Source: Azospirillum picis
Lineage (GTDB): Bacteria > Pseudomonadota > Alphaproteobacteria > Azospirillales > Azospirillaceae
DNA: 64,000 nt
Direction: 5' to 3'
Assembly (NCBI RefSeq): GCF_017876115.1
Contig: NZ_JAGINO010000005.1
Span: 248,001 to 312,000, forward strand
Shown piece by piece: positions 1 through 7,440 of this stretch (position 1 is its first letter; the number at the start of each line of letters is the position of its first letter). The position numbers and the translations under genes are program-made. The notes under the pieces are model-generated. The model was not told where the DNA came from, made no database searches, and was given only the letters and a program-made list of their open reading frames with translations.

Positions 1-335
1 GGCTGGCAACGCAGCGCTGGCTGGTCGGCAACCGCCTGACCGAAGCGGATTGGCGGCTGTTCACCACGCTGGTGCGCTTCGATGCCGTCTATGTCGGGCA
101 TTTCAAGTGCAACCAACGGCGGATCGCCGACTACCCGCACCTGTCCGGCTATCTGCGCGACCTGTACCAGGTGCCTGGCATCGCGGCGACGGTCAGCTTC
201 GACCACATCAAGCGGCACTATTACGGCAGCCATGCCACCATCAACCCCACCGGCATCGTGCCGAAGGGGCCGGCGCTCGACCTCGACGCGCCGCATGGCC
301 GCGCTGCGCTGGGTCCCGATCCCGCGGAGGCGTGA
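1..335 (+). CDS. yqjG: Glutathionyl-hydroquinone reductase, C-terminal part (5' end outside window)
   Basis: The reading frame is open from the first bases and ends at TGA 333-335, so only about 110 C-terminal residues are present. The tail carries the signature of the YqjG/ECM4 class of glutathione transferases: a KRHYYGSH block followed by [11 protein letters not shown], preceded by the helical stretch [15 protein letters not shown]. Known members reduce glutathionyl-(hydro)quinones through an N-terminal Cys, with release of glutathione disulfide, in the cytoplasm. The active-site Cys lies upstream of the window and cannot be checked. The last 15 residues are not conserved in the family as far as I can tell. 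Confidence 0.9.
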   Translation, partial: LATQRWLVGNRLTEADWRLFTTLVRFDAVYVGHFKCNQRRIADYPHLSGYLRDLYQVPGIAATVSFDHIKRHYYGSHATINPTGIVPKGPALDLDAPHGRAALGPDPAEA

Positions 336-393
336 CGGAAACCGGTTCCGCTGGTTGTACCTGTGAAGGACAACCGAGCGAGGAACGCAACCG

Positions 394-750
394 ATGCGCA
401 CCTATATTCTTGCAGCCGCGGCAGCCCTGGCCCTGTCGTCGCCGATGGTGGCCAATGCCCAGACCGGCCAGTCCCAGAACAACGGCTGGGGCGGCGCGCT
501 CGACCAGTTGAACCGCGCCGTCAACCCCAACAGCTACCCGCAGGACCGCACGGCCGAGGACCGGAACGTCAACCGAGACGGCCGCCGCTATGAGGGCTCC
601 TCCGGCAACACCCGCCGCAGCGCCTACAGCGATTATTCCGACCGCGACCTGCGCAGCCAGTACGACCGGCTGGGCGAGGAGCAGCGCCAGATCCGCCAGG
701 ACCGCCGCGCCATCGAGGACGAGATGGAGCGCCGCGGCCTGAACCGCTAG
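394..750 (+). CDS. Small secreted hypothetical protein with charged C-terminal helix
   Basis: This encodes 118 aa. The N-terminus (MRTYILAAAAALALSSPMVANA) is a clear Sec signal peptide with a likely AxA cleavage near residue 22. The mature part is Gln/Asn/Arg rich, and residues 80-115 (DRDLRSQYDRLGEEQRQIRQ and onward) should form a charged amphipathic helix or coiled coil. GAGGAAC lies 8 nt before the ATG as ribosome-binding site. I recognise no family; small periplasmic proteins of this composition are common in Azospirillum-like genomes. It stands alone, with a palindromic repeat starting one base after the stop codon that may end the transcript. Confidence 0.75.
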   Translation: MRTYILAAAAALALSSPMVANAQTGQSQNNGWGGALDQLNRAVNPNSYPQDRTAEDRNVNRDGRRYEGSSGNTRRSAYSDYSDRDLRSQYDRLGEEQRQIRQDRRAIEDEMERRGLNR

Positions 751-751
751 A

Positions 752-793
752 GTGTGATCGTTTCAAGCGGTAGCGCTTGAACCATGAATCAAA
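752..793 (+). repeat. Palindromic dispersed repeat, copy A (GTGATCGTTTCAAGC type)
   Basis: The element begins right after the TAG of the preceding gene. It contains CGTTTCAAGC, a GGTA loop and GCTTGAAC, a stem-loop-forming palindrome, then TGAATC. A second copy with the same sequence, orientation and spacing to a stop codon lies at 50381-50421 on the other strand. It is probably a transcription-end or mRNA-stabilising hairpin, but no T-run is visible. Confidence 0.7.
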
Positions 794-824
794 CGGGAAG
801 AGCAAAGGCCTAGCGTGTGGCTTT

Positions 825-854
825 CCAACGGGTGCGCGGCGAAGCACCCGTTGG
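825..854 (-). terminator. Perfect 11-bp hairpin downstream of the 872-1246 gene
   Basis: CCAACGGGTGC (825-835) and GCACCCGTTGG (844-854) pair perfectly around an 8-nt loop. The hairpin sits 17 nt past the stop of the minus-strand gene ending at 872. There is no T-run on either strand, so it could be a factor-dependent or bidirectional terminator between two convergent genes. Confidence 0.55.
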
Positions 855-871
855 ACCCCCGCGGCCTGCCG

Positions 872-1246
872 TCAGGGCTTGTAGCAGCGGGCCATGTCCT
901 CCGGGTTCCCCATGGCCTCGCATTGGTAGCCGTTGGAAAACTTGAAGCGCAGGGGCCCGGTCTTGCGGACGCTCACCACCGGCTGCTTGCCGGCGTCCTG
1001 GAATTCCACCCAGGCCGAGCTGTCGAAGCGGGTCTGAAGGCCGTTGCTCAGGCGCACCCGGCCCTGGCTGTCCTTGATCACCCGGATGCCGGTGCTGAAC
1101 AGCAGGTTCGGCCCGTCCTCCTTCGCCGACAGGCCGTTGGTGCAGTTCACCCCCTCGGGCTTGACCGCCACGCATTCGTAGGCATTGGGATGGCTTGCGG
1201 TGAGGACCATCGCGTAGACCGCGACCTCGAGGACATTCATCGGCAT
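872..1246 (-). CDS. Conserved hypothetical protein, Cys-containing
   Basis: This encodes about 124 aa from the ATG at 1246; alternatives are 1240 (MNVLEV...) and 1321 (25 residues longer). No start has a good Shine-Dalgarno site. The N-terminus (MNVLEVAVYAMVLTAS) is hydrophobic and may be a signal or anchor. The body looks like small beta strands (GIRVIKDSQGRVRL, AWVEFQDAGKQPVVSV, PLRFKFSNGYQCEAMG). Four cysteines (YEC, VNC, YQC, ARC) could form disulfides, which would fit a periplasmic location. I recognise no family. It is a single gene convergent with the secreted protein at 394-750. Confidence 0.6.
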   Translation of the reverse strand: MPMNVLEVAVYAMVLTASHPNAYECVAVKPEGVNCTNGLSAKEDGPNLLFSTGIRVIKDSQGRVRLSNGLQTRFDSSAWVEFQDAGKQPVVSVRKTGPLRFKFSNGYQCEAMGNPEDMARCYKP

Positions 1247-1494
1247 CGGCGTCGACCCGCGGAACAAGGAAACGGCGGCGCAGGCCCGGCCGGGCGGCGC
1301 CACCGTCCGTCTTACGGACATCCTGGTTACGAAAAGGATAATGCCGCGCCCACGGTCGCGCCCGCCGAAACCGTGGCGGACGGCGTCCGTGACCTTGGCC
1401 GCCCGTGCTCCCCGGTGCCTGGACTTGTGCGGTCCGGACCGGTAGAAGCGAAGGGAAAGTCGAACGGACGAGCCGAAAGGGCGGGCACATTCCC

Positions 1495-3519
1495 ATGACG
1501 TTCCAACAACGTTTGATCCTTCTGGTCACCGGACTGGTTCTTCTGGCTGTGGTGGCGGTCACCGCCGCGATGGCCTGGACGACGCATGCCGCGCTGACCG
1601 GGCGGATCGAGACGGAGGCGCGTCTGGCGGCCGGCCTGCTCGCCCGCGGCGGCGCCCAGACCCGCGACATCCCGCAGGAGGTGGATGCCCTGCTGTCGGA
1701 ACGCCTGTTGTCGGAGGCGACGCTGACCGCCCATCTGGTGGCGCTGGCTGAGGCGGCGAAACAGTCGCCGCGGGCGATCAACGACCGGCTGAAGCAGATC
1801 GCCGAGGCCGGCGGCCCGGACGAGATGTGGGTCACCGACAACCGCGGGCGCGCCTACCTGCACAACCAGCCGGGGCCGGATCCGACCTTCGGCCAGGACG
1901 CCAAGTCCGGCCCGCGCCATGCCGCTTTCGCCAATCTGCTCAATCGCCAGCCGACCTCGATGGTCACCGAACCGGCGATGGAGAACGGGCGGCTGATGAA
2001 GTTCGCCGGCGTCGCCGGCGTGGACAGGCCGCGCATCGTCCAGGTCGGTGCCGACGTCGGGCGCCTCGGCGACATCGTGCGCCGGTCCGGCACCGACGGG
2101 TTGATCGACGGGCTGCTCGCCGCCCGCGCGGTGGAGGCGGCCTGGCTGCTCGACCGCGACGGGCGCGTGCTGGCGCGCGGCGCCGTGGTCGGCGATGCCG
2201 CCGCCCGGCCGCTGTCGGAGGCGGCGACCGCCGCGGCCAGGACGGTGGCGCTCGGCAGCGACATGGAAATCCGGATCGATAGCGGCGGGCTGCTGGCGCT
2301 GGCGCCGGTCCGCTACGCCGCTTCCGCCCCCGCTGTTGCCGCAGGTTCCGGGGCCGCTCCGGCCGGCTCCCCTGCCGTGGCCGTGGTGCGCCTGCCCTAT
2401 GACGAGCCGGGAGCGATGGTCCGCCGCCAGTTGAAGATCGGCGGGCTGCTGGCCGCGGCCGTGCTGGCCTTGGGCTTCTGGGCGGCCACGCGCTTCGCCC
2501 GCGACCAGATGGCGCCGGTGGAGCGGCTGAGCGAAGCGGTGAAGGCGGCCGAGGCCGGCCGGTTCAATCCCTTCACCCTCAACGAGGCCGCGGACCGCGA
2601 CGACGAGTTCGGCCGGCTGTCGCGCATCTTCCGACGCATGGCGATGGAGGCGACGGCGCGGGAGGAGACGCTGGACGCCCAACTCGTCATGCGCGCGGCC
2701 GAACTGGAGACCAAGAGCGAGAAGCTGTCCGCCGCCGAACACCTGATCGAGGAGGAGCAACGGGCTGCCCGCGACGTCCAGACCAACCTGCTGCCGCGAC
2801 AGCTTCCGGCCGGGCGCGACAGCCAGTTCTTCGGCACCCTTCTGCCGGCCCATGCCGTCAGCGGCGACTTCTACGACGTGGTGGAACTGGACGACCGCCA
2901 CAGCCTGCTGCTCGTGGCCGGGGTGTCGGGCGGCGGCGTTCCGGCGGCGTTCCTGATGCTGATGGTGCGCGGCGCCCTGCGCGAGATGGCGCGTCCCGGC
3001 CTTTCGCCGGCGGCCATCCTGGCAGTGGCCAATGACCGGCTGTGCGGCGAAAGCCCGTTCAACGGCTTCGCCAGCGCCTTCGCCGCCGTCTATGACCGGC
3101 AGACCGGCACGCTGGTCCATGCCGCCGCCGGCCATCGCGGTGCCTGCCGCGTGGGCGTGGACGGTACGGTGCAGTTCCTGACCACCGCCGGCGGCCCGGC
3201 GCTGGGCGTGCGCCGCGGTGCCTCCTACGCCGAGGCGTCGGTGGTCCTGAACCAGGACGAGGCGCTGTTCCTGTGCACCGACGGCATCCTGCGGTCGGCC
3301 GACGGCCAGCACGAGCCCTTCGGCGAGGAACGGCTGGCCGCAGCCCTTGCCCTCGGCCGCGGCATGTCGGCCCGCGACCGGGCGGAGGTGGTGCTGCGCT
3401 CCGTCCAGGCCCATGCCGGCACCACCGGCGTGATCGCCGGCGATCTGGTGTGCCTCGTCATGCGCCGGCTGCTGCCGGTGGAGGGGGAGGCCGAGGCGGC
3501 GGAAGCCGCGGCGGTGTGA
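1495..3519 (+). CDS. Membrane SpoIIE-type (PP2C-like) phosphatase with HAMP domain; one metal-binding Asp missing
   Basis: This encodes 674 aa from ATG 1495. Transmembrane helix 1 is at about 7-29, a periplasmic sensor region follows to about 313, TM2 is at about 314-333, then a HAMP domain (to about 388), a coiled linker ending in RDVQTNLLPRQLP, and a SpoIIE/RsbU phosphatase domain (about 440-660). Such proteins dephosphorylate anti-sigma-factor antagonists in partner-switching pathways. GDFYD (D458, D461), CTDG (D596) and GDL (D650) are present. The motif normally reading aDVSGkG is AGVSGGG, with Gly476 where family members have the metal-bridging Asp. Activity is therefore doubtful. No anti-sigma factor or STAS gene is adjacent. 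Confidence 0.9.
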   Translation: MTFQQRLILLVTGLVLLAVVAVTAAMAWTTHAALTGRIETEARLAAGLLARGGAQTRDIPQEVDALLSERLLSEATLTAHLVALAEAAKQSPRAINDRLKQIAEAGGPDEMWVTDNRGRAYLHNQPGPDPTFGQDAKSGPRHAAFANLLNRQPTSMVTEPAMENGRLMKFAGVAGVDRPRIVQVGADVGRLGDIVRRSGTDGLIDGLLAARAVEAAWLLDRDGRVLARGAVVGDAAARPLSEAATAAARTVALGSDMEIRIDSGGLLALAPVRYAASAPAVAAGSGAAPAGSPAVAVVRLPYDEPGAMVRRQLKIGGLLAAAVLALGFWAATRFARDQMAPVERLSEAVKAAEAGRFNPFTLNEAADRDDEFGRLSRIFRRMAMEATAREETLDAQLVMRAAELETKSEKLSAAEHLIEEEQRAARDVQTNLLPRQLPAGRDSQFFGTLLPAHAVSGDFYDVVELDDRHSLLLVAGVSGGGVPAAFLMLMVRGALREMARPGLSPAAILAVANDRLCGESPFNGFASAFAAVYDRQTGTLVHAAAGHRGACRVGVDGTVQFLTTAGGPALGVRRGASYAEASVVLNQDEALFLCTDGILRSADGQHEPFGEERLAAALALGRGMSARDRAEVVLRSVQAHAGTTGVIAGDLVCLVMRRLLPVEGEAEAAEAAAV

Positions 3520-3559
3520 CGGCGGGAAGAACAGGCCGGCCGGGCTCCGCCTCCCGGCC

Positions 3560-4753
3560 TTACCCTGCCGGCCTCTTTCCCGGCGCGGCCTCGCGCTTGC
3601 GCGGCGTGGTCTCGCGCTTGCGCGCCGTGGTTTCGCGCTTGCGCGCGGCGGTCTCGCGTTCCAGCCGCCCGCGCAGGAAGGCCAGCACCGCGGCCTCCTC
3701 GCCGTCGAGGCCGGACAACTCGTCGCGCAATTCGTCCTCGACCTCATGCTTCAGCGATTCCAGGAGGCTGCCGTCGAGATAGGCGTCCAGCACTTCCGGG
3801 TGGACGTAGCTCTTGCGGCAGACGCTGGGGGTGTTGCCGAGCCGCCCCGCCACCTGCTCGATCGCGCGGGTGACGTTGCGCTTGGCGGCGGCGGCGCTGT
3901 CGAAGGTCTCGAACTCCTTCAGCGCCATCGCCGCCAGCACGGTGCCGGCCCAGGTCCGGAAATCCTTGGCGGTGAAGTCGGCGCCGGTGGCCTCGCGCAG
4001 GTACGCGTTGACGTCGCCGGACGTGATGCTGTGCCGTTCCCCGGCGGGATCGAGGTACTGGAACAGCTCGTCTCCCGGCACGTCGCGGCAGGCGCGGACG
4101 ACGCGGGCCAGACGGCGGTCGCGCAGCGAGACGTTCCAGGCCTTGCCCGACTTCCCCTTGAAGGAGAAGCGCACCTCCGATCCTTCGATCTCGGTGTGGC
4201 CGTCCCGCAGGGTGGTCAGGCCATAGCTCTTGTTCTCGCGGACGTAGCTCTCGTTGCCGACGCGGATCAGCGTGGTTTCCAGCAGGCGGACCACCGCGGC
4301 CAGCACCTTCTCCCGCGGCAGGCCGCGGCGGCCCAGGTCGGCGTCCACCCGTTCGCGCAGGCCCGGCAGCGCGCGGCAGAAATCGAGCATGCGGCCGAAC
4401 TTGGTGCCTTCGCGCAACTCGGTCCAGCGCCGGTGGTAGCGGTACTGCTTGCGGCCGCGGGCATCGCGGCCGGTCGCCTGCAGGTGGCCGTCGGAGTCGG
4501 GACAGATCCACACGTCGCGGTAGGCCGGCGGGATGGCCAGCTTGCGGATGCGGTCCAGCGTGTCCTCTTCCGTCACCGTGGCGCCGTCGGGCCAGAGGTA
4601 GCGGAATCCCTTGCCGGCGCGCCGTCGTCGGATGCCCGGCGTGTCGTCGCAACTGTAGGTCAGGCCGGCGCAGGCCGCCTCCTGTTCGAAGGAGGCGGCA
4701 TCGGCGGCATCGGCGGCGGTCCCGGACTTCGGCGCAGGCAGGGTGGTGTCCAT
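3560..4753 (-). CDS. DNA topoisomerase IB (poxvirus/bacterial type)
   Basis: This encodes 397 aa starting at ATG 4753. A longer in-frame start at 4930 would run into the divergent gene at 4869. The N-terminal domain (about 30-130, GKGFRYLWPDG, WICPDSDGHLQATGRD) is followed by the catalytic domain with RVGNESY, GKSGKAWNV and DFRTWAGT. The nucleophile motif CRKSYVHP places the active tyrosine at about residue 316. These enzymes relax supercoils through a 3'-phosphotyrosine intermediate. The last 35 residues are a Lys/Arg-rich tail of repeated heptapeptides (ETTARKR) that probably binds DNA non-specifically. It is convergent with the phosphatase gene, 40 nt away. Confidence 0.93.
   Translation of the reverse strand: MDTTLPAPKSGTAADAADAASFEQEAACAGLTYSCDDTPGIRRRRAGKGFRYLWPDGATVTEEDTLDRIRKLAIPPAYRDVWICPDSDGHLQATGRDARGRKQYRYHRRWTELREGTKFGRMLDFCRALPGLRERVDADLGRRGLPREKVLAAVVRLLETTLIRVGNESYVRENKSYGLTTLRDGHTEIEGSEVRFSFKGKSGKAWNVSLRDRRLARVVRACRDVPGDELFQYLDPAGERHSITSGDVNAYLREATGADFTAKDFRTWAGTVLAAMALKEFETFDSAAAAKRNVTRAIEQVAGRLGNTPSVCRKSYVHPEVLDAYLDGSLLESLKHEVEDELRDELSGLDGEEAAVLAFLRGRLERETAARKRETTARKRETTPRKREAAPGKRPAG
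3591..3660 (-). repeat. 21-bp tandem repeat inside the topoisomerase IB tail
   Basis: TCGCGCTTGCGCG recurs at 3591, 3612 and 3633, with a degenerate unit at 3654. The period is 21 bp, encoding 7-residue units of the form E-T/A-T/A-A/P-R-K-R. Copy number could vary between strains. Confidence 0.8.
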
Positions 4754-4812
4754 GCTGCCTTCAACGGCCGGGACCGACTTTGGTTGCCGCCCCCTCCTTT
4801 GGGGAGGGTTAC

Positions 4813-4826
4813 TTCGCAGTTGCGAA
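4813..4826. promoter_or_regulatory. Inverted repeat TTCGCA-GT-TGCGAA in a divergent promoter region
   Basis: A perfect 6-bp inverted repeat lies in the 115-nt gap between topoisomerase IB (start 4753) and the hypothetical gene at 4869. The half-site matches those seen before pccB at 21334-21353. A short CCCTCC/GGAGGG repeat (about 4785-4808) is beside it. Its function is inferred from position only. Confidence 0.35.
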
Positions 4827-4868
4827 ACCCATATCCTGGCATCACCGATCTCTGGAGGAACCGCGCGC

Positions 4869-5240
4869 ATGGACCGCAAGCCGGACGAAACCACGCTGAC
4901 CGCCCGCCTCCCCAACCTGGAGATCAGCATTCACCATCGCGACAGCCCGGAAGACGGCGCCGAGCTGGTCGCCATCCAGATCCGGGCGACACCGTCCTTC
5001 GACGCCGTCGCCGGCCTGCTGGGATCGGCGGTGTTCAATCCCCTGCTGCTCGCCGGTCCGGCTGCGGCGCTTCGCGGGCCGGCCGCCGAGACTGCCGACC
5101 GGATGGCCGGACCGGACGCCGCCGCGATGGCGGAGCTCTGGCTGGCGCCGATGCGGATGTGGGGCGATCTCGTCCGGCAGGCATGGCAGCCGTGGCTGTC
5201 CGCGCCCTGGATGACCGGCCCCCGCCGTCCCGGCCGCTGA
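4869..5240 (+). CDS. Hypothetical protein, 123 aa
   Basis: It starts at ATG 4869 with a good ribosome-binding site (GGAGG, about 10 nt upstream). The protein is acidic at the N-terminus, has a beta-like segment (LEISIHHRDSPEDGAELVAI), a hydrophobic middle (AVAGLLGSAVFNPLLLAGPA) and a Trp-rich end (ELWLAPMRMWGDLVRQAWQPW). No signal peptide is visible. I recognise no family. It is divergent from topoisomerase IB and followed by a 174-nt gap before the aconitase-X gene, in which I see no clear site. Confidence 0.65.
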   Translation: MDRKPDETTLTARLPNLEISIHHRDSPEDGAELVAIQIRATPSFDAVAGLLGSAVFNPLLLAGPAAALRGPAAETADRMAGPDAAAMAELWLAPMRMWGDLVRQAWQPWLSAPWMTGPRRPGR

Positions 5241-5414
5241 CCGGCGGGACAGGCATACGGCCGGGCCGGAGCCACGGGGTTCGAAGGCGCCGTGCCGGAA
5301 GGCGGGGCGTGGGGAAGGGGGCGGGTGGCGATACGGCCTGTTGCCGTGACGGAGGATGTGGGAGATCCTGGGGGCTCGCATCCTCTTTCGCTTTCCGTGC
5401 CGGGAAAACCAACG

Positions 5415-7217
5415 ATGATCGCCGATGACGGGAATGGATCTGCCGGCCGCTGCCTGGTCGACGGCCATGCCGTCGGCAAGCTGCTCCATACCGATATGCC
5501 GCTCAGCTTCTGGGGTGGGGTGGACTCCTTCACCGGGCAGGTGATCGATCGTCATCATCCGCTCAGCGGCCGTTCGTTGGTCGGCAGCGTCCTCGCCCTT
5601 CCCAGCGGGCGGGGATCCTGCTCGGGGAGCGGCGTGATGCTGGAGCTGCTGTTGAACGGGAATGGTCCGGCGGCCCTTGTTCTGGAGCGGCCGGACGACA
5701 TCCTGACGCTCGGCGTCGTCGTCGCCGAGGAAATGTTCGAACGGTCCATTCCGGTGGTCGTGGTCGGACCCGAACAGTTCCGGTCCTTGGCACGGGCTGC
5801 CTGGGTGGAGGTGTCGGGCTCCGTCGTCCGGCGGCTTTCCCGGCCGGAACAGGCTGACGGGGCAGCCGCTCCCGGCAGCGTGCCGAAGGAACCGCCGCCC
5901 GGCGTCCAACTGACGGAGGCCGACCGCGCGCTGCTGGCGGGGGCGGGCGGCCGCGCGCGGCAAGCCGCGATGCGCATCATCCTGCGCATGGCCGGCTTCC
6001 ATCAGGCGCGGCGGCTGATCGACGTTCGTCAGGCGCACATCGACGGTTGCCTCTACACCGGGCCGGCGGGGCTGCGCTTCGCCCGGCTGCTGTGCGACTG
6101 GGGCGGCCGGGTCCGCATCCCCACGACCCTGAACGCGATCTCGGTCGACCGCCGCAACTGGCGCCGGCAAGGGGTCGACGCGGCGGTCGGCGAGCCGGCC
6201 GGCGCGCTGGCCGATGCGTATGTGGAGATGGGGGCGCAGCCGACCTTCACCTGTGCCCCCTACCTGCTGGACGGGGCACCAGGACGCGGCGACGACATCG
6301 GCTGGTCTGAATCGAATGCGGTGGTCTACGCCAACAGCGTGCTGGGCGCCCGCACCATGAAGTATCCCGACTATCTGGACATCTGCGTCGCGCTGACCGG
6401 CCGGGCGCCGCTGTCGGGATGCCATGTGGAGGGCAACCGGCGGGCGACCCTGCGGATCACCGTCCCATCCTGCCCCGAGGCCGACGACTCCTTCTATCCG
6501 CTGCTGGGCTATCATGTCGGCGCCGTTGCCGCCGACCGCATCCCGGCGATCGCCGGCCTGGAGCAGGCAGGACCGGGCGCCGACGACCTCAAGGCCTTCG
6601 GTGCCGCCTTCGCCACCACATCGAGCGCCCCGATGTTCCACATCGCCGGGATCACGCCGGAGGCGACCACCCTGGAAGCGGTGCTGGAGGACGGCGCGGA
6701 GAGCCACGAGGTCAGCCTGGCGGATCTCGCGGCGCACTGGACCGCCTTGAACACGGCACTCCATACGGCATCCGGCACGGATTCGGACTCCACGGCCGGT
6801 CTGCGGATCGATCTGGTGTCCCTCGGCAACCCCCATTTTTCGTATGCGGAGTTCAAGCGCCTCGCCGCGCTCTCCCGCGGCCGCGCCAAAGACCCGGACG
6901 TTCAGGTCGTCATCACCTGCGGCCGCGCAACGCTGGAGGCGGCCGCCGTCGACGGCATCGTCGCCGAACTGGAACGCTTCGGCGCGCGGATCGTCACCGA
7001 CGTCTGCTGGTGCACCATCGGCGAGCCGCTGTTCCCAGTTACCGCGCGCGTGGTGATGACCAACTCGGCGAAATACGCCCATTACGGGCCGGGCCTTAGC
7101 GGGCGGCCGGTCCGCTTCGGCAGTCTCGCCGATTGCGTGGCGGCGGCCTGCTCGGGACGGGCAGCCGGGCAACCCCCGGGCTGGTTGGGTGTGGCGGCGA
7201 GTGGATCGGCGGGCTGA
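5415..7217 (+). CDS. Aconitase X (AcnX) family dehydratase, fused small and large domains
   Basis: This encodes 600 aa from ATG 5415. An N-terminal swivel domain (DUF126/AcnX-S, about 20-135, with GRGSCSGSGVMLELLLNG) is fused to the large catalytic domain (DUF521/AcnX-L, about 165-580; GGRARQAAMRIILRMA, GWSESNAVVYANSV, SLGNPHFSYAEF). Characterised fused bacterial AcnX proteins are cis-3-hydroxy-L-proline dehydratases. Other members act on mevalonate 5-phosphate, so the substrate here is not fixed. The gene sits beside a GntR regulator and opposite a minus-strand catabolic operon lacking proline racemase or pyrroline reductase genes. This suggests another hydroxy-acid substrate. The start follows the domain boundary; the upstream frame is low-complexity. 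Confidence 0.85.
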   Translation: MIADDGNGSAGRCLVDGHAVGKLLHTDMPLSFWGGVDSFTGQVIDRHHPLSGRSLVGSVLALPSGRGSCSGSGVMLELLLNGNGPAALVLERPDDILTLGVVVAEEMFERSIPVVVVGPEQFRSLARAAWVEVSGSVVRRLSRPEQADGAAAPGSVPKEPPPGVQLTEADRALLAGAGGRARQAAMRIILRMAGFHQARRLIDVRQAHIDGCLYTGPAGLRFARLLCDWGGRVRIPTTLNAISVDRRNWRRQGVDAAVGEPAGALADAYVEMGAQPTFTCAPYLLDGAPGRGDDIGWSESNAVVYANSVLGARTMKYPDYLDICVALTGRAPLSGCHVEGNRRATLRITVPSCPEADDSFYPLLGYHVGAVAADRIPAIAGLEQAGPGADDLKAFGAAFATTSSAPMFHIAGITPEATTLEAVLEDGAESHEVSLADLAAHWTALNTALHTASGTDSDSTAGLRIDLVSLGNPHFSYAEFKRLAALSRGRAKDPDVQVVITCGRATLEAAAVDGIVAELERFGARIVTDVCWCTIGEPLFPVTARVVMTNSAKYAHYGPGLSGRPVRFGSLADCVAAACSGRAAGQPPGWLGVAASGSAG

Positions 7218-7231
7218 GCGACCCTGGTATG

Positions 7232-7253
7232 TGGACAATGCATCCATTGTACG
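7232..7253. promoter_or_regulatory. Putative operator 1 for the tandem-HTH GntR regulator
   Basis: ACAATG-CATC-CATTGT (7235-7250) is a perfect inverted repeat, extended by ACG on the right. It matches the site at 13724-13745 at most positions, including the core TGCATCCA and the flank GTACGTT. It lies between the aconitase-X stop and the regulator, as expected for autoregulation. A CCCCGCGGGG palindrome follows at about 7263-7272. Confidence 0.65.
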
Positions 7254-7440
7254 TTGGTAACGCCCCGCGGGGTTCATGCATCCTGGCGTCCTGTCCGTCC
7301 CGCGCAACCGGGAGCGGTTGCGAAAGATGGGGCGGCAGGCCAGTGCCGCATCGAACCGTATCGCGGTCGATCCGGTCGACAAGAAGAATGCGGCCGCCGC
7401 CTCGTTCCAATCCATGGCGGCCGGGCAGGGGAGTGGAAGG

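Noticed and set aside
1327..3747. An 800-codon minus-strand frame opposite the SpoIIE-type phosphatase
   Set aside because: The plus strand encodes clear HAMP and phosphatase motifs; the antisense product is His/Gly/Arg-rich filler.
7263..7272. CCCCGCGGGG as a terminator for the aconitase-X gene
   Set aside because: The palindrome has no loop and no T-run, and such sequences are frequent by chance in this base composition.
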